DNA of 64,000 nt from positions 1,207,873 through 1,271,872 of the forward strand of contig JAJEKV010000048.1 in the NCBI GenBank assembly GCA_021234155.1, written 5' to 3'. Positions within the stretch are counted from its first letter, which is position 1; each line of letters begins with the position of its first letter. Shown in pieces: positions 33,699 through 45,578 of this stretch. Source of the DNA: Isoetes taiwanensis. Lineage: Eukaryota > Streptophyta > Lycopodiopsida > Isoetales > Isoetaceae. Position numbers and translations under genes: made by a program. The notes below the pieces were generated by a model, which worked only from the letters and a program-made list of their open reading frames with translations, had not been told where the DNA came from and made no database searches.

Positions 33699-35537
33699 TG
33701 TGACGGTCCTTCGCCCGACACTGATTAATACTTAGATACATAACACAAATACCTCAGGATCCACGGGTGCAGAACCTACATATCGACCCACAACCCAAAA
33801 ATAGCATGTTGCGGCATCCCTGAGCTACTGGTCTCTAGCTCATGAGACCAGGTGCAACTTGACATGACCAATGCCAAGTCCTCACTAGCAAGCTTCATCA
33901 GTGCCCACTCGCTAGTGTCGAGTGACTAGCACTCGTGGCCTCGGTTTCTGCTTAGTCTCCCCGAAGAGCTGTGGGCAGACCAAGGTGCAACTAGGCTAGC
34001 AACATGATAAAATCTTGTCAAAGGTATCTCATAATAACTCAATACCTAAATACTCAAATACTAAGATTAAAATGGATCTTGCACAATATTATAATGGCCG
34101 CAAATCATAATAGCCTAAAATCGTAAGCCAGGCCAATAACTAAAGATAACTTAAATTTGATCTGCAGCATAAACTAGAATGACCTTTTTGACGTGCCAAA
34201 ATATCAGGTCCCTAGCCAAATTCAAACCCTTAACATTAGCCTTGCAAATAACGTCTGAACCATTACACTATAATTTCGTATATGGCAAGGAATTAACATT
34301 AGCCTTGCAAATAACGTCTGAACCATTACACTATAATTTCGTATATGGCAAGGAAATAAGCTTACTGTTTCATTAAGATTCAAAACGAATAAGATTCAAA
34401 AGAAAACGAATAATACAAAACATGTACTCAGCCGAGTTTGAACCCTTGACATATACTTTGTGAGGTAAATACCTTAACCACTACACCATAACTTTTGTAT
34501 AGGGGAATGGAAACTGGGAATGCTGGACCAGTTTTCATTCCCCTACAAAATAGAAATAGGGGAGACGGATTTTTCCAGAGTTTTTGTTGCAGATCACGGC
34601 TCATCTGCAAAGAAGAGTATGAAGAACTCTGCGAAGAACTCTGCAAAGAAGAAGTCTGCGAAGAAACCTGAGCCGCTAGGAAGATTTATGAGGCTATGGT
34701 GTATTTTGTGAAGAACCCCGCTATGAAGAACCCCGTGAACTCTCGCTATGGCTTATTTGTGAACTCTGCTATGGCGTATTGTGGAAGAACCGTAAAGAAC
34801 TCTATGCGCCGTGAAGAACCGTGAAGAGCCGTGAAGAACCCTGCTATGGCGCCGCTCTGAAGAACCCTAAAACAACAAACCCTAAAGAAACCTGAGCCGC
34901 CGGTCAAGCGGAATAAGGGAACCCAACTTCCATTCCGAGATATTGGCTAGTGCCACGTGTCGACATAGGAATGGGCGCCAGGGAATCAAGTCGACCCTAT
35001 TTCTATTTTGATATAAAATAATTTGTCTGTTATTTTAAAGGTCGTTCCGTTTTCTCTTTCCCTAAAATTTTACAGATTACATTTCCGGAACTGACACAAA
35101 ACGGCCGGAATGGCCTCGATCTAACTCTAAATGGGTCTGCGGCCGTAGCCATTCCATCTTATCGTATTCAAACTCAAGATTAGAGCAAGTTTTCCTCATA
35201 CCATCCTACAATCATCGTGAAACCTAATCCAATGCCAGTTTTACGGAACAGTTCTTGTAGATTTAATAAACAGACCAGAAGATCAGATTAAATTCCTTAA
35301 TGCTAAAAGGATTGCCTACCTTCAATCGCTTCTTCTGATCTTTGTTTCTCTTTATTCTCACTTTCTTCCCTCTCCTCTCCTCTCACGTTTCATTTTTTTA
35401 TTTATTCTAACTTCTCTTATTTGAGTCAGCCTTTTGCCATGTCATCATTATGCCATGTCATTTACTCTCTATTATTTAACTATCTAAAGAACGAACTTAT
35501 AGAAACATCTTAAAGGGACAATATAATTCACATCACA
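33699..35537 (-). repeat. Chromovirus 5' LTR (1839 bp)
   Basis: Paired with 25685-28064. Its central segment (about 34490-35005) differs and contains repeats of gaagaactctgcgaagaa and ccgtgaagaa. A 68-bp block with a tRNA-like A/B box pair is duplicated at about 34217-34352. Confidence 0.9.
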
Positions 35538-35699
35538 CTTAGGAGAAGAAGGGGCACCTTTACGAGCCAGTTTGTGGGCATCTCGAACACTAATCTTTGG
35601 AGAATCTAAAGCAAGTTCCCTTCCACCATTGCCCTGTATTCCATTAGGACTACCAGAGGAGCGCTTGGAAGGACTACGAGTTGCTTTTGCCATCTCCAC
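35538..35699 (-). pseudogene. LINE ORF1-like protein, N-terminal part
   Basis: Starts M(EM)AKATRSPSKRSSGSPNGIQ.. and runs to ..ARKGAPSSPK at the CTTAG duplication. It joins in frame to RLVSAVAVG.. at 25684 once the chromovirus is removed. The basic, Ser-rich start is common in LINE ORF1 proteins. Confidence 0.6.
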
Positions 35700-36115
35700 T
35701 AAAAGGGGGCCGAGATTCTAGAGCTCTACAGTCCCCCACAAACCAGTAACTTCTGAAAAATTTAAGTATCACTGGAAGTAGCACTGCACAAGCTTTCCAA
35801 CGAGCCCAAGCACGCCTAAAACTGCCACCAAATGCAGGAGTTATGGCAAAAAGAAGATTGCAGCCAAACCCTAACACCGCCAATAGAGGGCCGGAGCTGT
35901 CAGACGATTATCCGCTGCCAAAGTTACAAGCTTTATATCAACAGAGAGAGCACGCAATGAGCTTTCCAACGAGCCTAGAATCACTAAAATCTGACATGGG
36001 AAGCAAAAGTTATGTGCAAACGAACGGGGCTGAAACCCTAGGCGCCAGCACCAGCGCCCTTCAGCCCATGGTCATCCGCTTTTATGTAAGTTCCTAGTTT
36101 TTCCGTAGATGGGTT

Positions 36116-36564
36116 ATATATGGTCCAAGGATATCAATGCTTTTGTTGTAAAAATTTTAGCAACTCCTATAATGGTTTTGTTTTTGTATGGCATTTAGGC
36201 ATGCCGCATATTCATTTGAGCATCTTGAGCATGCCCACTTTTTCAGTCCAAAGTACACTTGCTCTTCTAAGAGTTTGAATTCGATTGATGTAATTGTTTG
36301 GATGGTAGAACACAAAATGCTAAGATAGTGACATCATGGTCAAACATCTGCTGCAACATATAGTATTATTATGATAAAAGAGATTTATTAAATTTATGTG
36401 CTCAAACTGTGATCAAGAACATATCTGTAAGACAGATATCTTCGACGTGTAGTTTGGTCCCATGCCTTGAATAATGATTATGAAAATTGTACTAGCGTTT
36501 ATGTACACATAAAAAAAGTTCAACAGTGACCTTTGTGATAAATAGCTAGGTTGGATTTTTAATA
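36116..36564. other. No recognisable gene
   Basis: Short AT-rich stretch between the LINE target duplication and the second Helitron. Confidence 0.4.
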
Positions 36565-39500
36565 TCTATCTATTGTTTAAATTTGGTTTTTCTGGCACCC
36601 CAAAAACTTTTTGGATTTTTTACTAAGCTATTTTGTCTAAGGTTATAGGGTTTTTTGACGCCAGAAAACTTTTCTGATTGCCAAAAATCAAGGACTTCTT
36701 TTTGCATGATTTTGGCAAGGGTATTCTTTCGATGGGTTATTTCCTTTTTTGGCGATCGAGCGTGTTGCTGCATGGCTGATGGAAGACACGTCTTAGCATT
36801 TAGATCCGGCAATGGCAGGGGAGCTGTAGAAGTTCTTATCCAAAATGCGCCCATATCTGTAAATTCTTAGATCAGGCTTTGTCCTGTCAGAAGGGGTTTC
36901 GGCAAGCGTAGCGGTTTCTTTCGCAGCTCTGCCCACCTCGACCTCTGCCGCCGTCCGGATTGCCTCAAGACAGCTTCCCGGATTCACTTCCGTCAGCGAT
37001 GAGCTCCTGCTTCTTGAAGAATTTTGGAGCCCCGAATCCAGCATCTTGAATCCCATTTGCTACTACCAGGTTCAATCCGCTAACGAAAATTTGCTCTACC
37101 TTATGCACGAATTTCTCATTGTTAAGTTGCAAAATCAAAATGCCCTCTATATCCAAGCTGAGAAGGTTAACTCCGGTGATAATACTGGTATTAGAATCTT
37201 TAGGGTGGATGATTTTCCAACCTGTGAGATTTTGCAGGCTACTCTGATCGGGCAGTAACGTTAGTCTGGCGAATCGCTTTGTGGCATTCGAGGAGCTCTT
37301 GAACGGACCTCAATTGAAGCATCCAAGGCTTCTTGAAATTTCAGTTTCTTTCTCAATAATAGATTTGTTGTTGAAGGATTATGTGCAACGGTCGAATTTG
37401 CCCTCTTTTAAAGTCTAAGTTTTGAAGGGCAAGATTACTTTAACTAGGCCAGCTCCTCTATAATGAATTTTTGCTCTCTTGAATCTATCTTTTTTGGTCG
37501 CCTCAAACCTGGTTTTTGCAAGATGCCTGTCATGACTGCGATAGGTTAGATTGCTACCATGTTAATCTAATGCTTGAGGAAATATGATGAGGGGTCGTTG
37601 GTGCTCATTCTGAGGAGGCCGAATTTGTTGTCAATGGTTTGTCTACCTATGCATGAGAGCTTTCAAGGATTTACTGCAATGCAAGGCTCATTTTTTCTCG
37701 CTTTTGATTCCAAAATGGCATATTCAGGGTTTTAATTTTGCAAATATGTTTTGATCATTATGTTTTATCTTTCATTACAATGATTTGGCCCTATGTTTTG
37801 CAGGTTCGGGCCAGAATATGGCCAGAATATGGCTGCGTATGTGTAACAAAACTTCAAACTCTAGGTATTGCTTATTTTTTCCTTTTGAGAGGTGTTTTTT
37901 ATCTCCATATTTCTTCTAAACATCTTGCAACAAGAAAAGCAGCTATTTTCCGCGTTTTAGGTGTGCCAATCAACTACCACCACATGTGGAAAGCCGATGG
38001 TAATGGCGATTATTTGATTTTAAATTCTTATCGTAACCAACACAACAACATTTCAGATAAGTTATCTGCACATTTAATCATTTTCTACTATTAGTAGCAT
38101 TTCCTTATTAGGAATAGAAGTTATTCTTTATCTGTGCTAGAACTCTCTTTATTTTGTATGTTCTCGCTATTGTCTTATCTTTTATAGAGACTAGGGATCT
38201 CTGCGGTCATTATTTCTACCCAGAGGCTTCAGAACCTTTGAATCCCATTACATGTAAAATTTCAGTTTCTCTAAAATGATGTATCAACGTCATCAAGATT
38301 GTTTTAAAGTGTACTTCTTGAAAAGTCCCTAGGAAGATGCATGGTTGATTGTAAAATACATGGCTGTAGAAACGTGGGATCTCTGCGATCATGATTTTTT
38401 TGTCTTTGTATCAAGCTGATCAAGATTGTGGTGAAGCGTACTTCTTGAAGCGAGTCTTCAAGAAGAAGGATCTGCCCAATGCCGACCTTCTATTATTTTT
38501 GCAAATTGATTTTGCAAACTTCAACGTGATTCCATTATGTACAACTTGCAAAACCTTATGCCTAGAGTATAATCCAGGCTTTGTAGGTGCATTAGTCTTT
38601 CTTTCTGTTGTACTAGAGGCTTCCATAGCAAATCTTATGTTGGCTATATAACAGATCTGCAAGATACACATGATTTTAACACAAGAAACGCCTGATTTTA
38701 ACACATCCAGGTATGCATCTGTTCTGCAGTCAAAATGCATTTTTCCATTATCTCTTATCCTCCACATATCCTCTTACAATGGGCCCTTCAGAAAACATAT
38801 TTCTCTGCTGATCTTTAGATATCTAACATGTACATGATGCACATAAAGAAACCTGCGGTCTATTTTTAATTGCTTATTCCATGTCCTTTGAAACAAAAAG
38901 GATATGATGCAGATAATTATTATTTTTTTTCTTTTTAGTGGTCACCAATTCATTATATTTACCTATCCCTTTTCAGAACAAGCTGCGTAATATTTGCCCT
39001 TCATCTCCATGTTTCTATCTTTGCATTCTAATGCCATTGTTATTTCTCATACAGTCTAATACAGTCTACTGCAAAGTTGACACTTAAATAGATTTGTTCA
39101 TCTATATCAACATGTTTTCATAGCTATCGTTCTTGCATAGCAAGGTAAGCATTTTATTGTATGCAACTTCTGTTCTTACCCATTAATATCATTGATCGAA
39201 GAGTTAAGACTATAGACTTGCAGTATGTAGAGGTTCATTCTGAGCTATGTCTAGAATTGCATGAGCTATGTCTGGAATTGCAGTGAGCTGAAGCTCACCA
39301 TATCTGTTGATAATGCGGTACTTCATTCAACATCTTTAGCATGAAAGTTTGAGTTCAGAATTTCTCTCTTCTGACTATTTGGGCCCATAAGACTTGGTTG
39401 TACTGAGCTCCTTATCCATCATATCTCCCAAAGAACCTTGCATTGTCTTAGTCTTCTTACAATATTGAAGGTGCATTTGATCAAAGATGCGACATTATGG

Positions 39501-41699
39501 TGTGCCTACTCATAACTTCCACGGGTGAGTCCCTTTCCAAGGCTGTCTTTTTCAAGTTCATGTCTACAATTATCAATTTCGTTATCTTTACCACTGCTCC
39601 TTATCCACTAGATCAATGATTAAATTCTCTATTATATGGCCACCAAGCACTAAAAAAATCCATGACGCTTGGTGGTGCTTACCATGTTTGCATCTATCCT
39701 TCAAGAGCATATGAAATGCTATTCATGCACTTCCACGACCACACCAAAAAAGGTCAATGGCTGCAAACTCAGGAATAGTAAAATCTTTGCTTCATTGCTT
39801 CAAAAATGTTCTTACTCCATTTTTGCTAGAGACTTCAGATTTTTTCTAAGACATGGATTTCGTGCGCTCTATGTCTGCATGTTTACAATTTCGAATTTCG
39901 TTGACTTTGCCAGTCCCATAATTATAATTAGCTTCACTATGGACTTCCTAAGCGCTCTTTGCTCTTTCCTGCAACACATTGGTGACGCAGAAGGAACTGA
40001 TATAATATGGCCCAGTTTGTAGCATGAAAGCTGAGTTTTGAATTTCTCTCTTGCAGCAGCTTCTTGTGTAGTGACATATTTGGGCCATAAGACTTGGTTG
40101 TACAAAGCTCCTTATCCATCATATCTCCCAGCAAGCTTGCATTGTATTAGTCTTCTTACAATATTGAAGGTGCATTTGATCAAAGATGCCTGACATTATT
40201 GTTTTAGTGTGCAGCTTGCACAATGTTTGTAATGCATAATATGAGGATCGAAGATTCTTCCATGGCAAAGAGGCCTATAGGCCAAAGATGTGTCGACATT
40301 TTCGGCATTTCATTTGTCTCCTAAGCTTTGAGAAAGATAAGGATTTCTAGAACTTCAATGTGTCCAATCTAGATGAGCTATTGGTACCTCATTTGGTGGA
40401 ATCGACTATCAAATTGTTGTGCTGGAGTTTTCCATAGCAAGTCTTCACCCATGTTTTCATGTTGGCTATGCAACGAACTTGCAAGAGATGGTTTTGTTTT
40501 ACAAGGATTTCTATGATATGGAGGTCTTTCAGTTCATTATCATTTCTCGACAATCTTCCATCCACATTAATCTCCTTACAATATCCTTCCATTGCAAGGG
40601 GGCATTTAAACTTGGTCAGAAATGTTGCCCGAATTCATTGTTTTATTGTGCAGCTTGCACAATGTCATCCTAGGTACTCTGAAACATGTAATACCTGAAC
40701 TATTAGAACTATTAGACATTTATTGATTTAGTACATGTAAAGATATGATGGAATTTTTGAATGGCTAGAAATGTGTTGCATGTTTCCTCACTAAAGAGAC
40801 TAATTTGCATTGTTAAGGTTTATATTTTAGGTTTGCCTATTCTAGAAGATTAAGACCTACACTCCATTCGCCAGCCAATCCAGTCATGTATAATATTCGC
40901 CAGTCAAGTCATGTATAATTAGGTTTGTATGGACAGCATATTTTGTACCAGCATAAATCTAAATTAACAAGAAATGCAAATACCTCCTATTGCCACAAGC
41001 ATGCTCTTGATGTTTTGAAAGCCTTTGGACAATTGACACCTTTAGTAAATATTTCACAACCAATGTCAACAATGATATAATGCTTCTAGATAACATTGCG
41101 GGCCACAACTCCTCAACATTGTCTATGTTCTCAACAATAAGGCTTGAGATTCCTTACTAATATATGCCTCTTTATTTATCCCCTTCCCATTTTGCTTCCT
41201 TGAATATTGAACTAGATATGGTACATTGATATGCCTAAAGACTTCAACAAGAAGCAAGATTAGCATAAACCATTCTAAATGAAAAAATGAATTAAAACCT
41301 TCTTGCATTGATCTCATTTGCATTTGCCACGTGCTCCAAGATCACCAAGGATGGCTAAAGTCCATATTTGCAAATAAGTTTCTTATTTTAGTTTTTGTTG
41401 TATAATTTTGTAGTTTCCAATTTGGCCATATCTCTTTCTCCATTGTGTTAGTTTGTAGTTTGAAGCCACTGCATTGTGAAAGCCAACACATGCATATGTT
41501 GATTATTAAGAGCAAAAAGAGTTACGTGGAAGGGCTCAAATGTGCCAACCTAATGTTGTGGAGCATCTTTATGCATTATTACTTCCTTTCCTCTCTTAAT
41601 TCCTCTCAAATAAAGCTAGCGATTGTATATATGTCTACATAGAATCATGTCTAGATAGAATTGTATTTATGCCCGGCAACGCCGGGCACCCGTTACTAG
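36565..41699 (+). mobile_element. Helitron, non-autonomous (5.1 kb), second copy of family
   Basis: The right end has GCCCGGC-AAC-GCCGGGC at 41671-41687, ACCCGTTA, then CTAG at 41696-41699 followed by host T. This is almost identical to the end at 15211-15238. The left end is placed at TCTATCTATTG (36565, or 36569) because the following ..TTAAATTTGGTTTTTCTGGC.. tracks the start of the first Helitron. Blocks such as cattgtattagtcttcttac and tattgaaggtgcatttgatc recur within it (39.4 and 40.1 kb). Open frames inside (37046-37258, 37738-38094) have no known domain, and no Rep/helicase is seen. Confidence 0.75.
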
Positions 41700-41904
41700 T
41701 ATGGATTAAACATCCATTAATATATGGATTAAACATCCATTAAACCAGCATACAAACATTAGACGCAAATTGGCCCACACTAGCCCAAGTATTGGCATGC
41801 AATGTTCTTTGAGAGTTGGACACATTTGTGGAGAGGTGGTTTAGCCACATTTTTCTAGCACATCCTTGCCGAATTTAACATTTACTTCAACATGATCATG
41901 ATCT

Positions 41905-42067
41905 AGTGGATCAAGGCGGTCGGATCTACATTGAACGTATGTAATCCACTTGAGGTAAAGAATTAAGAATCATTACAGTAAATTGGTGTATCAAGGTGGT
42001 CGGATTTGCATTGAATGTGCGTAATCCACTTGAGATAAAGGATTAAGAATGATTACAGTAAATTTGT
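41905..42067. repeat. Tandem duplication (about 85 bp)
   Basis: Two diverged copies of a unit with atcaaggcggtcgga / atcaaggtggtcgga and gtaatccacttgag..aaag.attaagaat.attacagtaaat. Confidence 0.85.
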
Positions 42068-42220
42068 GCCTGTAAAATTTAAACATCACAAGTTGGAACT
42101 AAAGTCATAGGCCGACAAAATGAACAAAGACCATTATATCGCAAAGTATACCATATTGTTCAGTCGGCTTCAAAACCAATATGATGAAATCTCAAACATC
42201 TTAATGTTGAAAGAAATTTA

Positions 42221-42351
42221 GATAGATAGATGGATAGATGGATAGATGGGATAGATGGGATGGATGGATGGATGGATGGATGGATGGATGGATGGATGGA
42301 TGGATGGATGGATGGATGGATGGATGGATGGATAGATAGATAGATAGATAG
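42221..42351. repeat. GATA/GATG microsatellite
   Basis: Uninterrupted tetranucleotide array: gata units, then about 18 gatg units, then gata units. Confidence 0.97.
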
Positions 42352-42408
42352 CACACTAACGAAACACTACCTTTTGCATTTACGCAAACATGTTGTAGCT
42401 AAAGCCCG

Positions 42409-42450
42409 ACAGATACAATTGTACTTATGCCTGGCAATGCCAGTGGTAAA
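42409..42450 (+). repeat. Decayed Helitron 3' end
   Basis: acttatgcctggcaatgccag resembles the tatttatgcccggcaacgcc hairpin of the two Helitrons but has lost its last bases and the CTAG. Confidence 0.45.
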
Positions 42451-44189
42451 TATCTATGTTTATGTTAATGCTTTGTATCGACTCTTTCTCAAGCCACTCC
42501 TTATAGATAAGATAAGATAAGATCATATACAACTATTTAAACACAACTGCAACATCATACATTATCATTACAAGAAATTTATCGCGGAGGCCAAGGCCAC
42601 CATGCACATTTCTCTCTATCAACTCGTTCACTGCTTTGAATTGTGTACTTGGGGCTACCACATATAATTGTGTTCTGGTGCTCTATCATTTTCTAAAGAA
42701 TGATCATTTTCATGTCCGCTTTTGCAATTGTGGCTACTCGACTTGATTGTATAATCTGTTCACCACAGGGGCCATCACAAGACAGGATATGTCTATTTGT
42801 GTGGCCATTTGAATGGCCATTAGTATCTACAACTGCAAAGCAATAGGAGTTAGCAATGATTGTGCATTTGGAACTATTTCTTAACATTGGTTCAATCCTA
42901 GAGAAAAAGCCACTTGGAGCGTCTAGCATCAATCTTCTTCTTACATTAAGTTTTGAATTTTGGAAATCCAAAGCCCATTACCTGCCCCGCGAGGCAATTT
43001 GTCAGTCTTTCCAATGTCTACCATTCATATTCTGCCTATCTAACTGGTTCCATTTATCCTCACATATCCCATCGTATATGTCTAGAAGGACCTGCACTTC
43101 CTGAACATTCAAAAGTTGAACTCTTTCTCTGTGTTCTCTTGCTTTTTATTCTTTTCCTTAGTAACGGTTCTTCCATTACTACTATTGTATCTAGATGTAG
43201 AGGAGATGAGTGAACCTCAAAATGCACAAGCTTGTGTCGTATTCTTCTGCTTGACCCTATGATAATGTTACAACCTTCTTTTCCGTCAGAATTACAAAGC
43301 CTCGACATGATATTAAAACTAAACAACTAAAATTATAGCTTTGAAAATGCATATTACCAGAATCAAGAGAATAGTCGATGATTTGTGCTCCAAAGCTCCA
43401 TCTCTTATCCTTATTGCTCGCAGTAAGTGATGGGAAACTGCCATGGCTAGATCTAAAGCAATTATTACATTCCATACTGAGCTCTCAGCAATGGTGTCTT
43501 CACAAAGCATCAACATCTCTCAATAGCCAAGCCATAGCCTTCAAGCTAAACTGTTTATAGATTTTTAGTTGGATTGTTGATGATCAGAAGGCAGAAAGTG
43601 GAATAGATGTAAAGGGAGGAATAGAGGTCCAGAGACGAGTGGAATAGATAGGTCTGCTCCAAATAAAAAGAGGATTACTCATGCATTATAATCGATGCAA
43701 TAAAAAAAGATGATGTTGATGAGCGATCGCCCTAAGCGATCTGGTGGATTTGGCTTTGAAGTTTCCACATTAGGACGCACTAATAAATCCTAAGCTATGG
43801 AAAGTGGGTTTTTAATTGGAATATTAAAAACCTTAACTAACAATTGTTAGAGATAAATAAATGGTAGAACCTTGGAGATCAAGTGAAGTTGGGGCGGAGA
43901 GCAAATATGAGGCATATGTGGGTGTCTATATGAGGCTATGGCATGGAGCAATGCTAGTCTAAGTGTATAACTATAAGTTTCTAAGTTGTTGCAATATTTT
44001 ATCAAATACATCATAGCTAATGGATTATCCTCATGGGAGAATGGTTCTGAGGTAAGGTTTGCATTGTGTGAATTGGTAGTATCTTTCCTTGTCGTAGCTA
44101 CATCAATGATAGTTAGGCTTGTGACTTCCTCGACGTGTTTGGATTGTGATCATTATCTTCGTCAGTAAGTTAGCTACTTCAACATGAGC
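42451..44189. other. Unassigned region with exon-like pieces
   Basis: Several overlapping open frames on both strands, for example minus-strand 43475-43257 with NKDKRWSFGAQIIDYSLDSG. None belongs to a family I recognise. No clear repeat ends are visible. Confidence 0.3.
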
Positions 44190-44733
44190 AGGTTGTATGG
44201 CATGTACCTCTTCTGCTTCTGCCTCTCTACCTCCTCCCTCTGCCTCTGCTCCAACTCCTTCGTCTCTTACTCCCCCATCCTCTTCAGGCCTCTTACCGTC
44301 TCCTGCTCTTCCCTCTGCTCCCTGGTCTGCCCCTAACACTGTTGCTCGAGTCTCACAAACGCGCTTCAGTGATTGGATAAAGCGAGACATGACATTTGGT
44401 GTGCTTCTGCTCGTGTTGCTGCGGCGGTGTCCCTTATGATGGAGAATAATAAAAGAGAGGTGTCTGAATATATGAAAGAGTTGCAGGGTCTTGAAGATTG
44501 AATGGATGTTCAACTACCTCCTGATAACGTGTTTTATGAAGCAGAGGTATGTTCTAGTGCCTTCACTCAGGCTGGTGTCTCGGCTGGTTGTTGAGATAGA
44601 TCATAACGTCCACTTGCAAAGTCTGCACAATCTAATGTCCCATGCGGTGGTATGTCATTTCACTAGTCAGAAACTAGTGGAACGTGGAGTGGATCCTTTG
44701 TGGGGGCATTATCTCTTGTATCAGGTATACACC
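44190..44733 (+). pseudogene. Second LINE ORF1-like fragment
   Basis: The plus strand encodes a Ser/Pro-rich stretch, then APNTVARVSQTRFSDWIKRD (compare SSDTVARVTGIRFSEWLCKG at about 25.1 kb), a shifted frame with AAVSLMMENNKREVSEYMKE.. (compare ATMVDNNKKEVASYLQQ), and then VVCHFTSQ..KLVERGVDPLWGHYLLYQ (compare QLIERGVDPLWKHFLLYQ). Frameshifts and an internal deletion are present. The similarity stops at 44733, where the giant gypsy LTR begins, so that element inserted into this copy. Confidence 0.65.
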
Positions 44734-44944
44734 TGTGACGTTCCAGAATAATATACGGTATAAATACGTATATTATACTGACACGTCACTAGTACATGTC
44801 GACTCAGACGACATGTACACAGCGACCATAAAGGGGTAAAGTCGTATTTAATTAAAGTGGGACAAATCTCGAATTTTGGGACTCGGACTGAAAATGGGAC
44901 TCATACCCCAAAAAAAAATTTCTGAATTACACATCACACACTTG

Positions 44945-45272
44945 ATAAAAAGAAGGGTGGGAGGAGAAGGAGGGAGGGGCCATAGGTTGAAGAGGGGAAG
45001 GGGATAATTTGGAAGAAGGGGCAGAGGCAGGGAGGGGAGAGGAGAGCAAAAGAGGATAAGTTGGAAGAAGGGGGAGGGAGGGGTTAAGTTGGAAGAAGGG
45101 GGAGGCAAAAGAGGAGGGGGGGATAAGTTGGAAGATGGGATGGGGATGGGGAGGGGGGAGAGCAAAGGGGCAAAGGGGGGGATAAGTTAGTTGGAAGAAG
45201 GGATGGGGAGGGAGGGGCAAAGGAGCAAAGGAGGAGCGGGAGGGGCAAAGGGGTCCCCAAAAAAAAAAAAAA
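44945..45272. repeat. G-rich minisatellite
   Basis: Repeated ggataagttggaagaaggg units separated by aggggaggg and gggcaaagg runs, then an A15 run at about 45258-45272. The G-runs on the plus strand could form G-quadruplexes. Confidence 0.85.
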
Positions 45273-45507
45273 AAGTATTAATTATTAATATATAATCAAT
45301 AATCAATTAAACTAATTAGATAATTAATTAGATAATAAATTAAATTGATCTAATGACTAATGTGACTAAATTAAATAAATGTAATCACTAATGACATTCT
45401 CGACTAATGTAATAACTGCCTCCATTCTCGACTAATGTAATAACTGCCTTCATTCTCGACTCAGTAGTCGAGAATAAGTATCTTCTGGCCATAGATAGTC
45501 ATAGTTC

Positions 45508-45578
45508 GGCCATTATCTGACAGGTATGAAAATAGACGTTGCTTCCATTATCTGACAGGTATGAAAATAGACGTTGCT
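45508..45578. repeat. 34-bp direct duplication
   Basis: cattatctgacaggtatgaa followed by aatagacgttgct is repeated twice in tandem. Confidence 0.85.

Larger units (their letters stand above)
25685..35537 (-). mobile_element. Ty3/gypsy chromovirus (9.9 kb)
   Basis: Minus-strand element with LTRs at 25685-28064 and 33699-35537, TGTGATG..CCGTCACA in element sense. The target duplication CTTAG is at 25680-25684 and 35538-35542. The primer site TGGTATCAGAGCC lies 4 nt inside the 5' LTR, and the purine tract AAAGGGGATAAGAA lies before the 3' LTR. It carries gag with zinc knuckle, RT, RNase H, integrase and a chromodomain-like end, but no protease. It inserted in the ORF1-like frame, and removing it with one CTTAG leaves that frame open. 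Confidence 0.93.
23636..36104 (-). mobile_element. LINE-ORF1-only retroposon, split by a chromovirus
   Basis: A minus-strand element that ends in a 21-base A tail (T-run 23634-23654) preceded by AATAAA, and is flanked by GTAGATGGGTT at 23625-23635 and 36105-36115. These are the marks of target-primed reverse transcription. Without the chromovirus (25685-35537 plus one CTTAG) it is about 2.6 kb: a 5' leader, one long ORF1-like frame, and a 165-bp 3' tail. There is no endonuclease or RT, so it is comparable in layout to half-LINEs. It could also be a retroposed single gene. Confidence 0.75.

Noticed and set aside
42221-42351. Microsatellite as a possible CRISPR-like or functional array
   Set aside because: It is a plain tetranucleotide repeat without spacers.
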